A stretch of 64,000 nucleotides of DNA from Nymphaea colorata (taxonomy: Eukaryota > Streptophyta > Magnoliopsida > Nymphaeales > Nymphaeaceae), in the NCBI RefSeq assembly GCF_008831285.2, contig NC_045139.1, positions 4,996,704-5,060,703 of the forward strand. The letters run 5' to 3'. The translations under genes were made by a program, and so were the position numbers. The number at the start of each line of letters is the position of its first letter. Position 1 is the first letter of the stretch. Under the pieces are notes generated by a model. It saw only the letters and a list, made by a program, of their open reading frames with translations, was not told the origin of the DNA and made no database searches. Below, piece after piece: positions 34,400 to 47,000 of the stretch.

Positions 34400-37108
34400 T
34401 CACAATGAAAATGGAATAGAAATGCCTCCCAGATCACCATAGCGTTCTCCTTTGGTTTGTTCCTCGTGGCTGAGCTCCTTCAAACTTGACCATGAATTTT
34501 TCCTCCTACGTCTAACAGAATTAGTGTTTTCTTGACCAAGTAGACTGGTGGAACTTTCTGGCTGAACCGAACTAGTATCACCTGAACATTTCCTTTTTTT
34601 GCGCTTTTTAGTTGATGACTCACCAATCATTCTTCCTGAGAAAGGTTGGGCACTTACTTGCAAAGCCATTTCCTGCATATCTGCACCATCTTTCTCCGAC
34701 CTGTCAGTCTCCACTACAGGGTCAGTTTCATGCTGCAATAAATGAGACTCGCTTTTGACACTTCCTGATGTTGGTTCCTGCGTTTTATTGGCGAACAACG
34801 TTGCTGGTATATGGCTTTCCACTGGAACTGCCGGCCCAGCTGCATCGACATTACTTTCAAGATTTGACCCCAAGTGGTTTATCCCCGAGGAATCAGAGTC
34901 CCTTTTAGCTGAAAGCAGCATCTTGTCTGGAGAAACAGAAGGCACGTCTGGCAGATTGCTTTTGGGTGTTCCTGGCAAAATAACATTGGACGCATATGTC
35001 TTGTTCACAATTTTAGTCCCAGACCCAGATTTACAAACTAATTTTGATGCTGTAAGTGACTTCAAGTAACCTTTGCAGCTTCCTGGTTTCAAGTTCTTAT
35101 GAGAACAGAATTGGCATATATAGACTGAATTGTTTTGAAACAAGGACTTCTTCGACTTGTAATTGCTCTTGGACGCATTCTTCTCAATGCGAACCTTGCA
35201 GTTGAAACCAGGCTGCAGAAGTGCTTCACACCTGTGGTTTTGTTGAAGTAGAAATCGAATGTTGATTAGCACACTCACAGAATACAAAGGTATTGATGAA
35301 GAAACACTTAAGCAATACGACCATAAATACAAGAAATATTATTAAGATCTAACAATTGCATAATAGAATATATCACAACAAAGACCTTTGAAAACTTATG
35401 TGACACGTCATATATTTTCAGACCCGAATTTCAGAGTCCAAAATAAATTTGTTTACTATCACTAAGGCACCGCCCTGAATTTCAAAGGCCAAAATAAGTT
35501 TTGCCTACTATCACCAAGCGGTGGCCCTGAATTTCAAAAGACAAAATAAGTTTTGCTTACTATCACTAATGCATGGCCTGAGGCCCTATTTTGGATACAG
35601 TGCCCGATCCCGAATGTCAAAGATCAAAATAAGTTCAGTTAAATTAAAATACAACTAATGCATGAACTGAGGCGCTATTTAGATGACAGCAGAAAAAGTT
35701 AGCTATACTCTTACACAAAAAATCAAGTTCTGCCAAAGCCAAACTTGCTAATATCTGAGTTTATTTCAGCTTCCAAATATTGAACGCCAAAAACAAGGCT
35801 TTGGTTTTTATGCAAACAAAGGAAAAGTAAAGAATATCGGACATTCACCAGGTATCAGCTCCATTGACTGGACTGGGGTCACTCAACATCAGTGTCTTCA
35901 GCTGGTATTATCAGTTGGAGGTAGATACAAGGAGGATGAAATACAAAAAACTGAGACATTTGAAAAAGAAAAAGAAAAAAGGATGAGAAAAACCAAGTGA
36001 AACATTATTATAATGAGGAAAAATAAGGGCTATAACAAACATCTCAGAGAGTCGAACATCTCCCTAAACCCTAAATCTCAATATGTCCCGAGAGGTAGCA
36101 ATCCTCCAAAACCAACATTCATAAAGGACAATAACCTCTTCCCAATTTCCTCTTTCTTCTCTCACCCTCTTTTCAGGCTTTAAGCCTTACCTCACACCAT
36201 TGCCAAGCCACTACCTTCAACCCCTACTTATGATTCTTCAGATTTAAGAAATTCTACAAGGACAGAAAGAAGTACTCATTCAAGCTCAATGAGGTTTCTG
36301 TTAATACAACACATTAAAATATATAGCTAAAAATTCAATCAAGATATCCTAAATTCCTAATGTCTTGTCTCCCATTCTAGAAATAGAATTGCAGGATTAA
36401 GGAGATCAAAATGATGGAGAAGTCATATCCTATCTGTGTTAAAAGCCAAATATTCCAGGCATAGGTCTTTGTGAAAGCAGAGAGTCCATAGAACTTTACA
36501 AAAGATCCATTAGAAAAATTGACTAAAAAAAGTTGGAAGTTCTAAAACACCACACTTGTAAACCTACTATCAGCCATCTTAATAACATTCTTCCAGAACA
36601 TGCAACAAGAGGGGGAAAAACAAGATAATTATTTAGAAAAGAAAATTAAAATTGAAATTATTCCAGTGCTGGATTGAACATTGAAAGGATACTTAAATTT
36701 TTATTGTCTCAAGACATGCGATAAAACACCATATTAAAAAGGTCAACACTTAGACACAACGAGAAGGATGTTCTTCGTTTGCATTTCAAGAAAATTCCAG
36801 TAGCCTTTTAAGTATATAGAATCTTACCTTTGACAAGAAATGATTGAGGGATCATTAGTTCTGATCCCAAGTGCCTCACGAGAAGATGCCAGTTGATATC
36901 CAAAATAAGCACCAAAGGAAGGGCTTGAAGCTTCCCCACCAGTCCATAATGCAATCTTCTGTAGATGTTTCAATCTTAGCACTCCATTGACATCATGGAG
37001 TCTTTTGACATGTGACTCATTTTTACCTCTGATTTCATCACGAATTGTTTGTGGTCCCGAATTAAAATTGCATGTTAATGCTTTTTTCCTGCCTTCCTTC
37101 TTACCCAT
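34400..37108 (-). CDS. Rpr2/Rpp21/SNM1-type RNase P/MRP subunit domain protein
   Basis: Exon 1 (36828-37108) and exon 2 (34400-35231) join in phase 2 to give 370 residues. The Rpr2-type domain runs from RLKHLQKIALWTGGEASSPS (about 47) across the junction into SCQRCEALLQPGFNCKVRIE and YICQFCSHKNLKPGS. The CX2C pairs C92/C95 and C133/C136 form the zinc ribbon expected of Rpp21/SNM1 proteins, which bind the RNA of RNase P or MRP. The long C-terminal part (about 150-370) is Ser-rich and low complexity, with a basic KKRKKRKCS patch and an RRRRKNSWSSLKEL motif, probably nuclear targeting. A role in tRNA/rRNA processing is inferred from the domain only. The start was chosen because the domain follows directly and the ATG has a G at +4. 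The likely leader exon begins at 37251 and carries three uORFs. Confidence 0.85.
35420..35690. repeat. Degenerate tandem repeat, about 50-80 bp unit, four copies
   Basis: Copies beginning near 35424, 35473, 35530 and 35613 share ccctgaatttcaaaggccaa then ataagttttgcttactatca. Located in the intron of the Rpr2-type gene. Confidence 0.75.
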
Positions 37109-37199
37109 GGTTCAAACCAAAGCATTAACAAGCAAGATGAGACTTAAGAGCTTAGCAAGGTGATCCCCTTCATATGCCCACTACTTAGTCTTCAAGCAT
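37075..37199 (-). promoter_or_regulatory. Three consecutive uORFs in the leader of the Rpr2-type gene
   Basis: Minus-strand uORF1 is 37185-37199 (4 codons plus stop), uORF2 37144-37173 (9 codons plus stop) and uORF3 37075-37125 (16 codons plus stop). uORF3 spans and is out of frame with the main ATG at 37108. They would be in the mRNA if the leader exon starts at the splice acceptor ttttag|gctc (37252/37251). Confidence 0.6.
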
Positions 37200-37251
37200 G
37201 CCTGATCTTCGGTTCACCAGGAGTGAGAACCTGAATTGCTCCCAGTAGAGC

Positions 37252-39155
37252 CTAAAAGAAAGAAAAAACTATTTTATATAATATTTAAAGAAAGAAGTGA
37301 AAGACAGTAACCTCAAATTCACAACTTAGTGGAAAAAAAAAAGAGCCACTATACATATACAATTGTGGCAGATGTTCGGTTTTCTGAAGAAACACTAAAA
37401 AATTAAGAACTGAAATTAGCAAGTGTCCCAATAAATGTAAGAAGAAGAAGACACGGGCAATGAACTGAAGTACAATTAAGCTTCTAACTAGAAAGAGAGC
37501 AACATCACTGCTTTTGCAATGTTTTAGAGCAAGCATAATTTTTTAATTTCCTATCAACTACTATCTCTAATTCTGTTGTCTAAAATCTAAAAACTTAACT
37601 AAAGCAAGAGATCACTAGTTCTTTTAGGAGGGAAATCATCAACATAATCACAGCTCCAATGTCAACTCTCTATTTTAATCCTGAAAACCAAGTGTGTGTG
37701 TGTAGAGACAGAGGAGAGAGAGAGAGAGAGAGAGTCTTTTCTCACTTTTGTTCTCCATCACCCGTGAACACGAGCTGAGTCAAGCCCGAGATAAGCAAGC
37801 TCGAGCTCGACTCGTCGACTCAATTAGCTAGAGACACGTAGAAAAAAGGCGCTTTCTGCTATGAAGGGACATGGAAGCGGTGGAAGGAGGTGTTGGTGTT
37901 GCTTCCTGCGGAGGTCGAAGGTGGTATGAGGTATACATAAAAAAAATTTGAAAAATAAAATAATTAGAGATCAATAAACTTGAAACTCATGAAAACCTCG
38001 ATGAAGGGTTTCAGAACCCTCAGTCAAGGAGGGCTTTGAGGTTTCAAAAAAACCCTCAATCTCGATACAGGGTGATCAAGATCAAAACCCTCGAATCGAG
38101 GGAGGGTTTCTAAAACCCTACGCTCAAAGGTTTCAGAGAAACCCTCAATCAAGTCAAGGGTTTAAGGGATGGAGGGTTTCACACAAAGTTGAGAGTTTCA
38201 AGGATCGAGTGTGGCGACCGGCAGTTGGCTGTACCGATCCAGGAACTGGCACAACTTCTTGTCGTACACAACCTCCTTCTCGGCCTTGGAGTGTTTCATT
38301 GCCATTTCAGCTGGAGGAAAAACACACAACTATCAAAAAGTAATGCAGAGAAGACGACAAAAGGAAAGGGATTAGAGACAAGCAGAAAGAGGGTCAAGAT
38401 GGATAGCGAGAAGAAGAAGCTGCCGGATATTGCCAGATGACAAAAGTAATTAAAAAACATCGTAAAAAATGACATATAGTATAGCAATGGCTTACGATGC
38501 CTTTGCTGCAAGTTTATTATGCATTTAGTGATGGGATTTAAATATTTAATCATTCGGCAACCTCTGACGCAAGTAATTTTAATTTTCCTACATATAAAGA
38601 TTGAAAGTACAATAGGATATGACCTATAATTATAAATATAAATAGAGAACTATATGCATATAAAACATTGAAAATACAACAAAATATGACCTATAACTGT
38701 AATCATAATTACAAATACAAATGCATAACTATATACATACACCATGCATGTTCATTAGTGCGGATTGAGTCGGCCAATTCTTCATATTCAGCTAAGTCGG
38801 CCATGAATCAGTAACCAATATCAAACTAAAAATCTTGAGAACATCCCATCATGGCATTCAACAATAATTTCTCTGTCAGCATATTATCAAACACTTGACT
38901 TGCAAAAGGAATTACATCGAATCAAAAGTAAGCATCAACCATTTGCAATCGGTATAGACAATCCAACCTCTTCTCAAACAAGGTCTCTTGAACTAGAAGA
39001 ATCACCTCCTATACTTTTAGAGCAATGAAAAAGAACGAGAATAGTATCTTTTTCATTAGGCCCTATGGGGGTGGGGGAGAGAGAGAAGCTACCAGAGCGG
39101 TGTTCGCCGGTCAGCAATGGCAACGGAGTGCTGGCACAGCCAATCCTCTTTAAGG

Positions 39156-39189
<34 letters not shown>

Positions 39190-40974
39190 AACATCACCCA
39201 GCATCATACTTCAATCACTGAAATTTTGAGGCACCCCAGCAATGTCGGACCAGCACTTGAGTTGATTCACATTTTCATTTTTTGAGGGACTGAAATTATA
39301 TTAAAAAATCCTCCCATTTTCCTTCCTTTATTTTTTTTCTTTGCACCCAAACATTTCTTAGCTCTTCTTTCTTTTCCTTCTTTATTAATCAGTCATCCAA
39401 ACATAGGAAAGATTAAGCCATTTCTTTTTCTCCTTCTCCCAATAAAGTGTAATGCAAGTCATGCAACAAATACATAAACTCAAGTTTAACAAGCACCGTT
39501 CATGGGGTCATACGGCCATTAAGCCTGCACTAACGACAAGAGATGAACTGTAATCTTTTTCCTTGAATCTGCACAGTGACATAAATTTTATCAGCAAAGT
39601 TCCCATCTTTGTCAGTCAAATGTTAAAATAGACCAATGCTTGATGTTAATGTCAAATATTATTGTTTTAATAAAAAGAAAAAAGAAGTAGAACCAATGTT
39701 GTCAAATGCGATGAGGGAAAGCAATGCCATTGGTGAAAAGGCCAAACTGATGAGTAAGCATGATGACCAAAATTTTGAAGTATATAATATCTATAAGGTA
39801 ATGTTCAAAAGAAAAACATCATTCAAAACAACAAAGCCATTAGGAGAAAAATATCATATAAAAGCCATTGCTGTAGTCATGATACATTTCCAAAAAGCTC
39901 GTATGAACTCTCAAAACTCTTCTACTAAATGGTTAATATAATTACATACTGAAATTTAATATAATTACAGAAATTTACTCATTTCCTCTACGGGAGCTTG
40001 AGGCAACATAGATATATAACATCAAATGAAAGACAAATCAGCACTCCAGTGAAACCTAAACAATAACCCAACTATTATTGAAAATTCATCTTCTTCAACA
40101 CATTTAGAAACACAAGGATAAATAATTTAAAAAAACAGAAAAACTGAAAGGGAAGCAAGCATCAAATTCTTACATTACAACAAAGAAACCCCAATTCGGA
40201 GACAAGAAAGCGAGAGAACCCCAATCTGGAGAAGATCACGATAAAATCCCCCAGTCCACAAAATAGTTTAACAACATTACATTTTGTAGAAGAATAAGAG
40301 AACAACAAATTAACAACGTCAAAAAAAGTTGAAACAAAAAACATAGTGATAGAGAAAAGGCGAGGGTTGCCAGCGAGCAGCATTTGATGAGGCAGAGAGA
40401 GAAAGGGGGAACGGCTAATGGCCAGCGGCCCATCATCACAAAGAGGAGACATCAAATGAACGACAGCCAGGCTGTGGTTCCTGCCGGCAGCCCTCAGTTG
40501 ACCGCGCACGCGCGAAAGAGAGAGAGAGAGAGAGAGAGGAAGAGAAAGAGGTCTCGGTGTGAACTCACAAGCCTCCATGTGGTTGGAGAAAGAGCGATGG
40601 TCGTCGACTCGCCGGTGGGTTCGCCAGAGAGAAGGGGAAGGGTGTCGGAGAGAAAAGAGACCGCTACTACTGGTGGCCCCGTTTGATGGCAGAGAAGAAT
40701 TTAACGTGGTAAATTTACTATAGAAAAATATGCTGAAAAAAAATACAGGATGAAAATTTTTCCTCTTCCAATCTAACGCCATGTTTGATGCGCAGCGTAG
40801 TTTTTTGCAGGGTAAAATTAACCATGTTTGATGCATAAGGTAAAATATATAAGAGACTTTTTTCAGGACCGTTAGTAGTTTTTTTTTTTTGTTCTCCTCC
40901 AATTTCTTCTGGATGAAAGTTCTGAAGTAACATAATATGGATTGATTCAGTTTGCTTAGAAGAAAATAACTTAC
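37252..40974. other. Intergenic region, simple repeats
   Basis: No coding gene supported. Contents: a (GT)n-(GA)n tract at 37691-37733; a cluster of aaaccctc / gagggttt words with a near-perfect palindrome at 38005-38190; a (CT)n tract at 39159-39186; a (GA)n tract at about 40515-40540. Presumably the promoter of the Rpr2-type gene lies at the left edge. Confidence 0.5.
38005..38190. repeat. Cluster of aaaccctc/gagggttt repeats
   Basis: At least eight short direct and inverted copies of aaaccctc, including the palindrome ccctcgaatcgaggg near 38090-38105. Units are irregularly spaced; it is not a telomere array. Confidence 0.6.
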
Positions 40975-41741
40975 AGGTATAGGAGGTTCATTTTTGCCTA
41001 GAAATCCCTGGTATCCAAATGGAATTCCTAAAATGTTCTTCACTCCATATATTTCAAGTGTGATAACAATCTGGACATTCATTTAACAATCCGAAGCATG
41101 TTATAAATAGCCTCTACATCAATGAAAAGCACTTTCATAACACAATCAATCAAAGGACAGCTATACTTTCTTCATTGTATACATTCTCAAGTGCTATAAG
41201 TCGACAGGTTTCATGTGACCAATCATAAACAACCCTTAAGTTAATGACATATCAATTCTAATGTATCAAAAATCACAGCAGAATTAGCCATATATGTACA
41301 CATACCACCAAAAAGATATCATAAATAACCTCTAGGCTAAGTGAAATGGGTACTTCATCTTGGGTGATGAACTTGTAGCACACCCGGTGATTCAACCCAA
41401 AAATTATACCACAAGTGATCCTTGCACTTCTATTACTACAGTAGCACGTTGAAGCCATTGTGGAACTGTAAACTTGGAAAAGTTTGGTGGCCATGTGAAA
41501 GTGACACCACTAGTTTGAAGTTTATTACATTTACAATGCTTGGCACTTTCAGGTGTCAGTTTTCCCTGCTACTATTTATAGAGGTTCTTGATTAATGAGG
41601 TAAGAGAGACAGATATGGTCTATACTTACCTGCCTAATAACATCATTAAGATCGGGACAAAGGCCTCCACATGTAACTATTGCTGCATTTACTTCTTGAG
41701 GTTTGAAATATATATGCTCTTGTGGCCCAGCTCGATGAACC
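40975..41741 (-). pseudogene. Two-exon fragment of a plant ATP-dependent 6-phosphofructokinase
   Basis: Exon A (41630-41741) reads [20 protein letters not shown] then [17 protein letters not shown]. Exon B (40975-41070) reads IVITLEIYGVKNILGIPFGY then QGFLGKNEPPIP. Together they are the start of the plant PFK catalytic domain, which contains the ATP-binding GGLCPGLN loop. Both introns' splice sites (ttcag|, cag|gtaagt, ccag|, cct|gtaagt) are intact and the phases match. The loop glycine is aspartate here (GGLCPD). The N-terminal exons and all downstream PFK exons (PLSRKVV..., GGxGT and substrate-binding parts) were not found within several kb. I call it a truncated gene copy. A real gene with very long introns reaching past other genes is unlikely, since intact genes flank it. 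Confidence 0.75.
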
Positions 41742-44044
41742 CTGAAATAAGTTGATGTATCCTCAGCAAATAACTTAAACAACCATGTCAAATACTAAAA
41801 TGTGCAAAAAATCAACTTTTAACTAATTCAGATAAATTTATAATTGAGAAACAGATTAGAAATCAATCTGACAGATACATAGACCAATGGAAATATTGCA
41901 AGTCATGCTTAGTCATTATTCTTTCCTTTGCATATGGTGCTTTCCAATATTTTCCTCAGCTTAAACATAGTTGACAGCAGAGAGCAAGCAAGTGCTACTG
42001 GTTCTCACTCAATCCCTCTGTGATGAAGCTGGATGCATGTCACTTTTCAGAGTGCTACAATGACAATGCTATGGCACTTCAGGAAATGCCATTAGCGTAT
42101 TATGATTAATGATTAAAGCAAGATCACATCCATGCGGTTAATATCCCAAAAACAACAGTTACGACAGATATATTCAACTAGCTAAGCCCTTGAAATGGGA
42201 TGACAATTTTGATATACAAACAACAATAACAATTATAATGATGACAACAACAATAATGATGACAGCATATGCATCGATAAGGCTTCTCGGTCATGAAATT
42301 TTCTTCAACAGCAGGTCAACTCGACCATATTCTCCAAATTCACCGGAAAGAACCATAATAGGAAGACAAAAGCAAACGAGCACCCAAGTGGGAAGAACAT
42401 AAATTTCCAGTGAATGAGAAATCGCCATATACCTGAGTAATGTTCCAGCGAAGAGGGAAGAACAGAAATTTCCTGTTGAAGATGGTGTCTGAAGGCCTGC
42501 GTGTGAAGAAAGAGAGAGCGAGAGAGGAGAGGAACGACAGAGCGAGAGAGCAAGAGAGGAGAGGAAGGAGAGGCGAGAGAGGTGAGGCTCTGAGAGAGGA
42601 GAGGGGAAGAGGAGACGGAGGGGAAAGAGGCAGCGAGAGAGGAGAGGAAGGAGAGAGCGAGAGAGGAGAGGCTCTGAGAGAAGAGAGGAACAAGAGAGCG
42701 AGAGAGGAGAGGCTCTGAGAGAAGAGAGGAACAACAGGCCGAGAGAGGAGAGGGGAAGAGGCAGCGACAACGGCTCTCAAAAAAAATCTGCGGTAGAGCT
42801 CGGACTTTTTTTCGGGTGAATTAGAGACCCTCAGTAGAAAATCAGAATTCCCGGCTAAAGCGTACGCTTCAGGCACCACAGCGCATCGTATTGATTATTA
42901 CGCATCTTGCGCATCAACCATCATTTTGGATGCGTCGAGTGACTTGGTGCGCTCTAGGGCGTGTTTGATGCGCACGCACTTAACAACAATCAAAGCCACC
43001 GTTGTTAGAATTGAGCCGGAGTTAATTGCATTTCGTTTCGGGTCGCCACTAAAATTTTTTAATTAAAAATGTCAGACTATAGTTTTAAAATTTTAATAAA
43101 ATAAAAGCATTTAATTTTTTCAAATTTTTTGTATCAATTAAATAAAAATTCGGTTAAATTACGCAGAATTTTTTTAAAAAACTTGAAGGGCGCAATGGCC
43201 TTGCCAGCCTCTTGGCTTTCCTCTTGGTCATGTCCAATTTTTAGTTATTTAAAAATAAGTTAAGATTTTTTTATTTTAAATGATTTTGTTAATACTTTTT
43301 ATGAATCGGTCGAATCGTCCAATTCACTGAATTAGCAGCTCCACCAAATGAACTTAGCAACTGATTTTTACAACACTAATCAAAACCCGAAAATTTACAA
43401 ACTCCAAAAAAATACCTGTCTTATGTTATTTTTTGAAAGATTTTACAAACTTATTTCATTTTTTATTCCTCTGGTATAATTTTTACCTAAATTTTAAAAT
43501 ATGATCATTCAGCTGACTCGCTGCAACTTAACCGATTCCATTCAATTTCCGGTTTTTCACAGGACCGATCTGTTCTTCCATCAAACACGTCGCAAAAGGG
43601 CAAATCTGTAACTTCCTACAAATTCCAACCGGTTCGCACCTCATTTCTTTATTCCCACAATATTCTGTATTTTTTCTGTTGAGAAACTCTCCGTTTCCGA
43701 AGCCTTTCTAGCTTTGCGGTAATGGAGTCTTGACACGGGCCCCTTTCGCTTGCCGAACAATCGGCAGGATAGCTCTTGTATTTTTTTTCTCCCCAGATGT
43801 TAGTTCTTCTTCTCGAATCTTTGTAGTCTCTCTTCCATTTGTTCTAGTTGTTGGTTCGCCTCCTTTTTCAATTCATTCCTTGTAGAAAGCGAGTACTTTT
43901 CTGTATGGCATGGAGTGAAGTAGACTAAGTGAGGACAACATCTTCTTTTCTGTCTAAAAGAGGAGGGATGCCGCACAATCTCCTAGTTTTGTTTTGTTTT
44001 TTTTTTTTTTTATCTGCGTGAAATTTGTTTATTCTTATTTATGA
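41742..44044. other. Spacer with a polypurine minisatellite and the PTST promoter
   Basis: No gene supported. It holds a 265-bp purine-only-like tract (42508-42772) and AT-rich DNA (42990-43560). The presumed promoter and leader of the PTST gene lie at about 43600-44044, with CT-rich stretches. Confidence 0.45.
42508..42772. repeat. Polypurine minisatellite
   Basis: Almost pure A/G on the + strand. Includes two adjacent near-identical units of about 42 bp (gagagcgagagaggagaggc tctgagagaagagaggaacaa) at about 42653-42735 and older variants to the left. Confidence 0.85.
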
Positions 44045-44058
44045 ATGAAGATGGGTAG
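44041..44058 (+). other. Short uORF overlapping the PTST start
   Basis: ATG AAT GAA GAT GGG TAG begins 4 nt before the chosen PTST ATG (44045) and overlaps it in another frame. A ribosome that terminates here could restart at 44051 or scan past the first ATG. Confidence 0.45.
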
Positions 44059-47000
44059 TGTTAGATTGTCGATTCTTCGTTCTCATTGTCCTTTTCTTCG
44101 TTCATTTTATGCCTTTGGGAATGTAGGTCATGACTTGCCAACAGAAATGATGTTAATTGCAGGAAATTGCCTAATTCAATATGGGTGTTGTGATTTTGTC
44201 ATAGCATGTAGATTTTGGCAAAAAAATGCTTTTTCTGAGAGCTTCCTTTTTCAACCTCTCTCCGAGAAAATGATCAGTAAAACTATTTCTGGTTTTCTTC
44301 CGTGTGTTCTTTATGGACGTGGTAGTCATCTTTGAATTTCTTATATGATGATTATATTGTTTGTAACTTTGTGATTTATCCTTTGTTGTAGCAGAAGAAA
44401 CTAGTAAAGGAGGTCCCAATGGCAGGCTGTGCCAGGTGTGCGCTCGCAGTTAACTTTCATCTTGCAGTATATTGGACACTTCGATTATACACTTACTGTT
44501 GTAGAACAACCCTATAGGTGTTCGGAGATAACTGGGACATGGGGCTTGTGGAAATCAAAGAAGCAAGTGGCTTCCCGGCTCCACAAGTCTTGCAATTATT
44601 CGTCCACCGCATGCGTGAAACCAAAATTGAGGAGGGTCTCATTGTTGGCTTACACAATAACTTCACAGTTCAATCATTGGGCTAAGAAATTTTCAGTGGA
44701 CTCTTCCTTTCAGACCTCAGAACAGTGGAGAATCTTTTCCTTGCCTGTTAATCTTGAAAATGAAGCTGGATCATTAGCTAACTCCTCAAGTGATGTTGAT
44801 TTTATTTCTGAAGACCAGCCTGATGAACCTGTCTCTAAGATTTTAGACAATGATCAGGTAAGACCATGAGAGTGTGCACATATAAAGTTTTTTATGACTG
44901 CCTTTATAAAACGAATTTTAGATCACCGTTGCGCACAATGTGTGTGTCGGTTATGATGTTTACTTGCTGGCATAAAAGTGAGTAGCATGTACTTAGTGAA
45001 ATTTCGTTTAATATATACTGTTCAGAGTCTGCAGAAAGAACTCTCCTGCAACGTGGCTTGTTCAAGGTTAGAGATGAGACTAGTAGACCATATAAGATGT
45101 ACTGGAAATGAATATAGCCGCGTCTATGCGCATCATGTGACTTTACACTATAGATTGCAATCTAGCTTCATAGCTTGATTAAAGGCTTTATTGTGGGCAT
45201 ACACCTTACAGACTATTTCAGCCCATCCTATTTTGGGGACTTCTAACGTAATTTCAGTCTAATTGGAATCAAATTGGTTATCTAATAATGTCAAGTTGGT
45301 TCGGACTTAAGGAAACTTCCATCCTAAAGAGAATGAAAACAGTGACTAATGCCTATAAGGCTTTGCTCCAGAACATACTTGCTACTGTATCATGGTTCTG
45401 TGTTACAGTGAAATGCTCAATCAGGCTATCAGCAGCTCGACATCTTTCTGTTGGACAGATTCTTAGCCTATATTTAGGAAAAATTGTAAAGGACCCAAGT
45501 GGATGTCAATGCAGCACTTTCTTCAATGGTAAAGGACATTAGTTAACTGGACTAATTTGCAACTTGTTTAAGAAAATTACAACGTACCCTGGTCGATTGT
45601 TTGTGCTTCCAAATGATTGAAGTTTGAAATTTAGTTGATCTCAACAGCTTCAAGGAGATGCAATATTATGATGGTTGGAGTGAATTGTCTTCCTGATTCT
45701 GGCAACAAGGATAATTTTGTGCTAGAATCTGCTGTTTGAGTTTCAATTTTCTGGTGGTCAGTGAAAATGCTTTTTATCCGTTTTATAGGATTAACTAATG
45801 TTTGTGATTTTATTCATGGGCTCACATTTATATGGGAAGTTCTTTGACAAATTCGTGCTGGCATCTTGGCAGTTGGAGATGTTATTGACCGATTCAGTAA
45901 GAGAGAATCTGACAAGGAAACTGAGTGAGGCAAATCAACACAACAGATTTCTCAAGCGGCAGGTTTATTGGCATACCTTTTAGTTTTATAATTTTTATGA
46001 ATCTGGCCTTTGCCATTGAACTACACACACAACACACGTGTATGTATATATACTAGGCAGATGTTTTTCTGTTAGATACATGCATTATAATTTGATGCAT
46101 TCAACATTTACATATGAACTTGTTGACTCTTTGTTGTAGATATGTGAAGGGAAATTTATTGCATGCACTGAACTAGATTTTGTTGCTCTTTTTTTTTTTT
46201 TTGGGGGGGGGGGGGGGTTAGCAAACAGAATATTGCATAGATGCAAAATACACCACTTTCATGATCTTAGGGTGTATTATTAAGCAATATCAATTGTGAT
46301 TTTGAAGAAAAACGATAATATACCTGAATTGAAATGGCATTTGATGGTTCAGCCGTTGATCTCATTGTTGACATAATTGTTGTTTTCAAAGTCACCATAG
46401 ACTATTGACTATTGTGATTGGTAGAGAATCTAGAGATGGTGATGTGTCCAATTTGATAAGATGCATTTAATAATTTAAAGTAGGATAATAATTTCTTTGT
46501 TCTTCTGTGGACAAGCTTAAGAGTAGTTCTCCTTGATAAATCACTGAACTCCGCAGTTACAAGTCAAAGAAGATGCTTTGGTCAAATGCACAGAAGAACT
46601 TGCGCTTATGGAACTTGAGCTACAGGTTGGTTGTTTATTGTTACCGCTCCTTTTGAAAATAGCTAGAACCCTAGGTGGTTAATGGTCATGTTTCTTTTCT
46701 TATTCAGGCTTTAATCGGACTGGCAGAAGAGGTAGCTAAATCTGGGGTCCCTCCTGGTTCAAGGAAGATAAATGGAAAATATATCCATTCTCATCTTGTC
46801 TCTAGGCTTGAAAGTATTACTGCAGTTTATGTCCTTGTTGACTACCTTTTCTTTCTATGCCCAATACTTGGAAATGAAACTGTGGAGTGAATCTGAAATT
46901 TTTTATGCACTTGCACTAATCACTCTTCTCCTGTTTTCCTTTTCAAGATCTCAGTGAGAAACTCAAGGAGCAAACAAAGGATGTTGGTGACATGAAATTC

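Noticed and set aside
38005-38190. Interstitial telomere repeats
   Set aside because: aaaccctc words are irregular and in both orientations, not (TTTAGGG)n.
39636-39941. 101-codon Lys-rich frame
   Set aside because: AT-rich DNA, no domain, no exon signals.
42291-42879. Leu/Ser- or Arg/Glu-rich frames of up to 179 codons
   Set aside because: Produced by the polypurine repeat on both strands; no start context, splice sites or domain.
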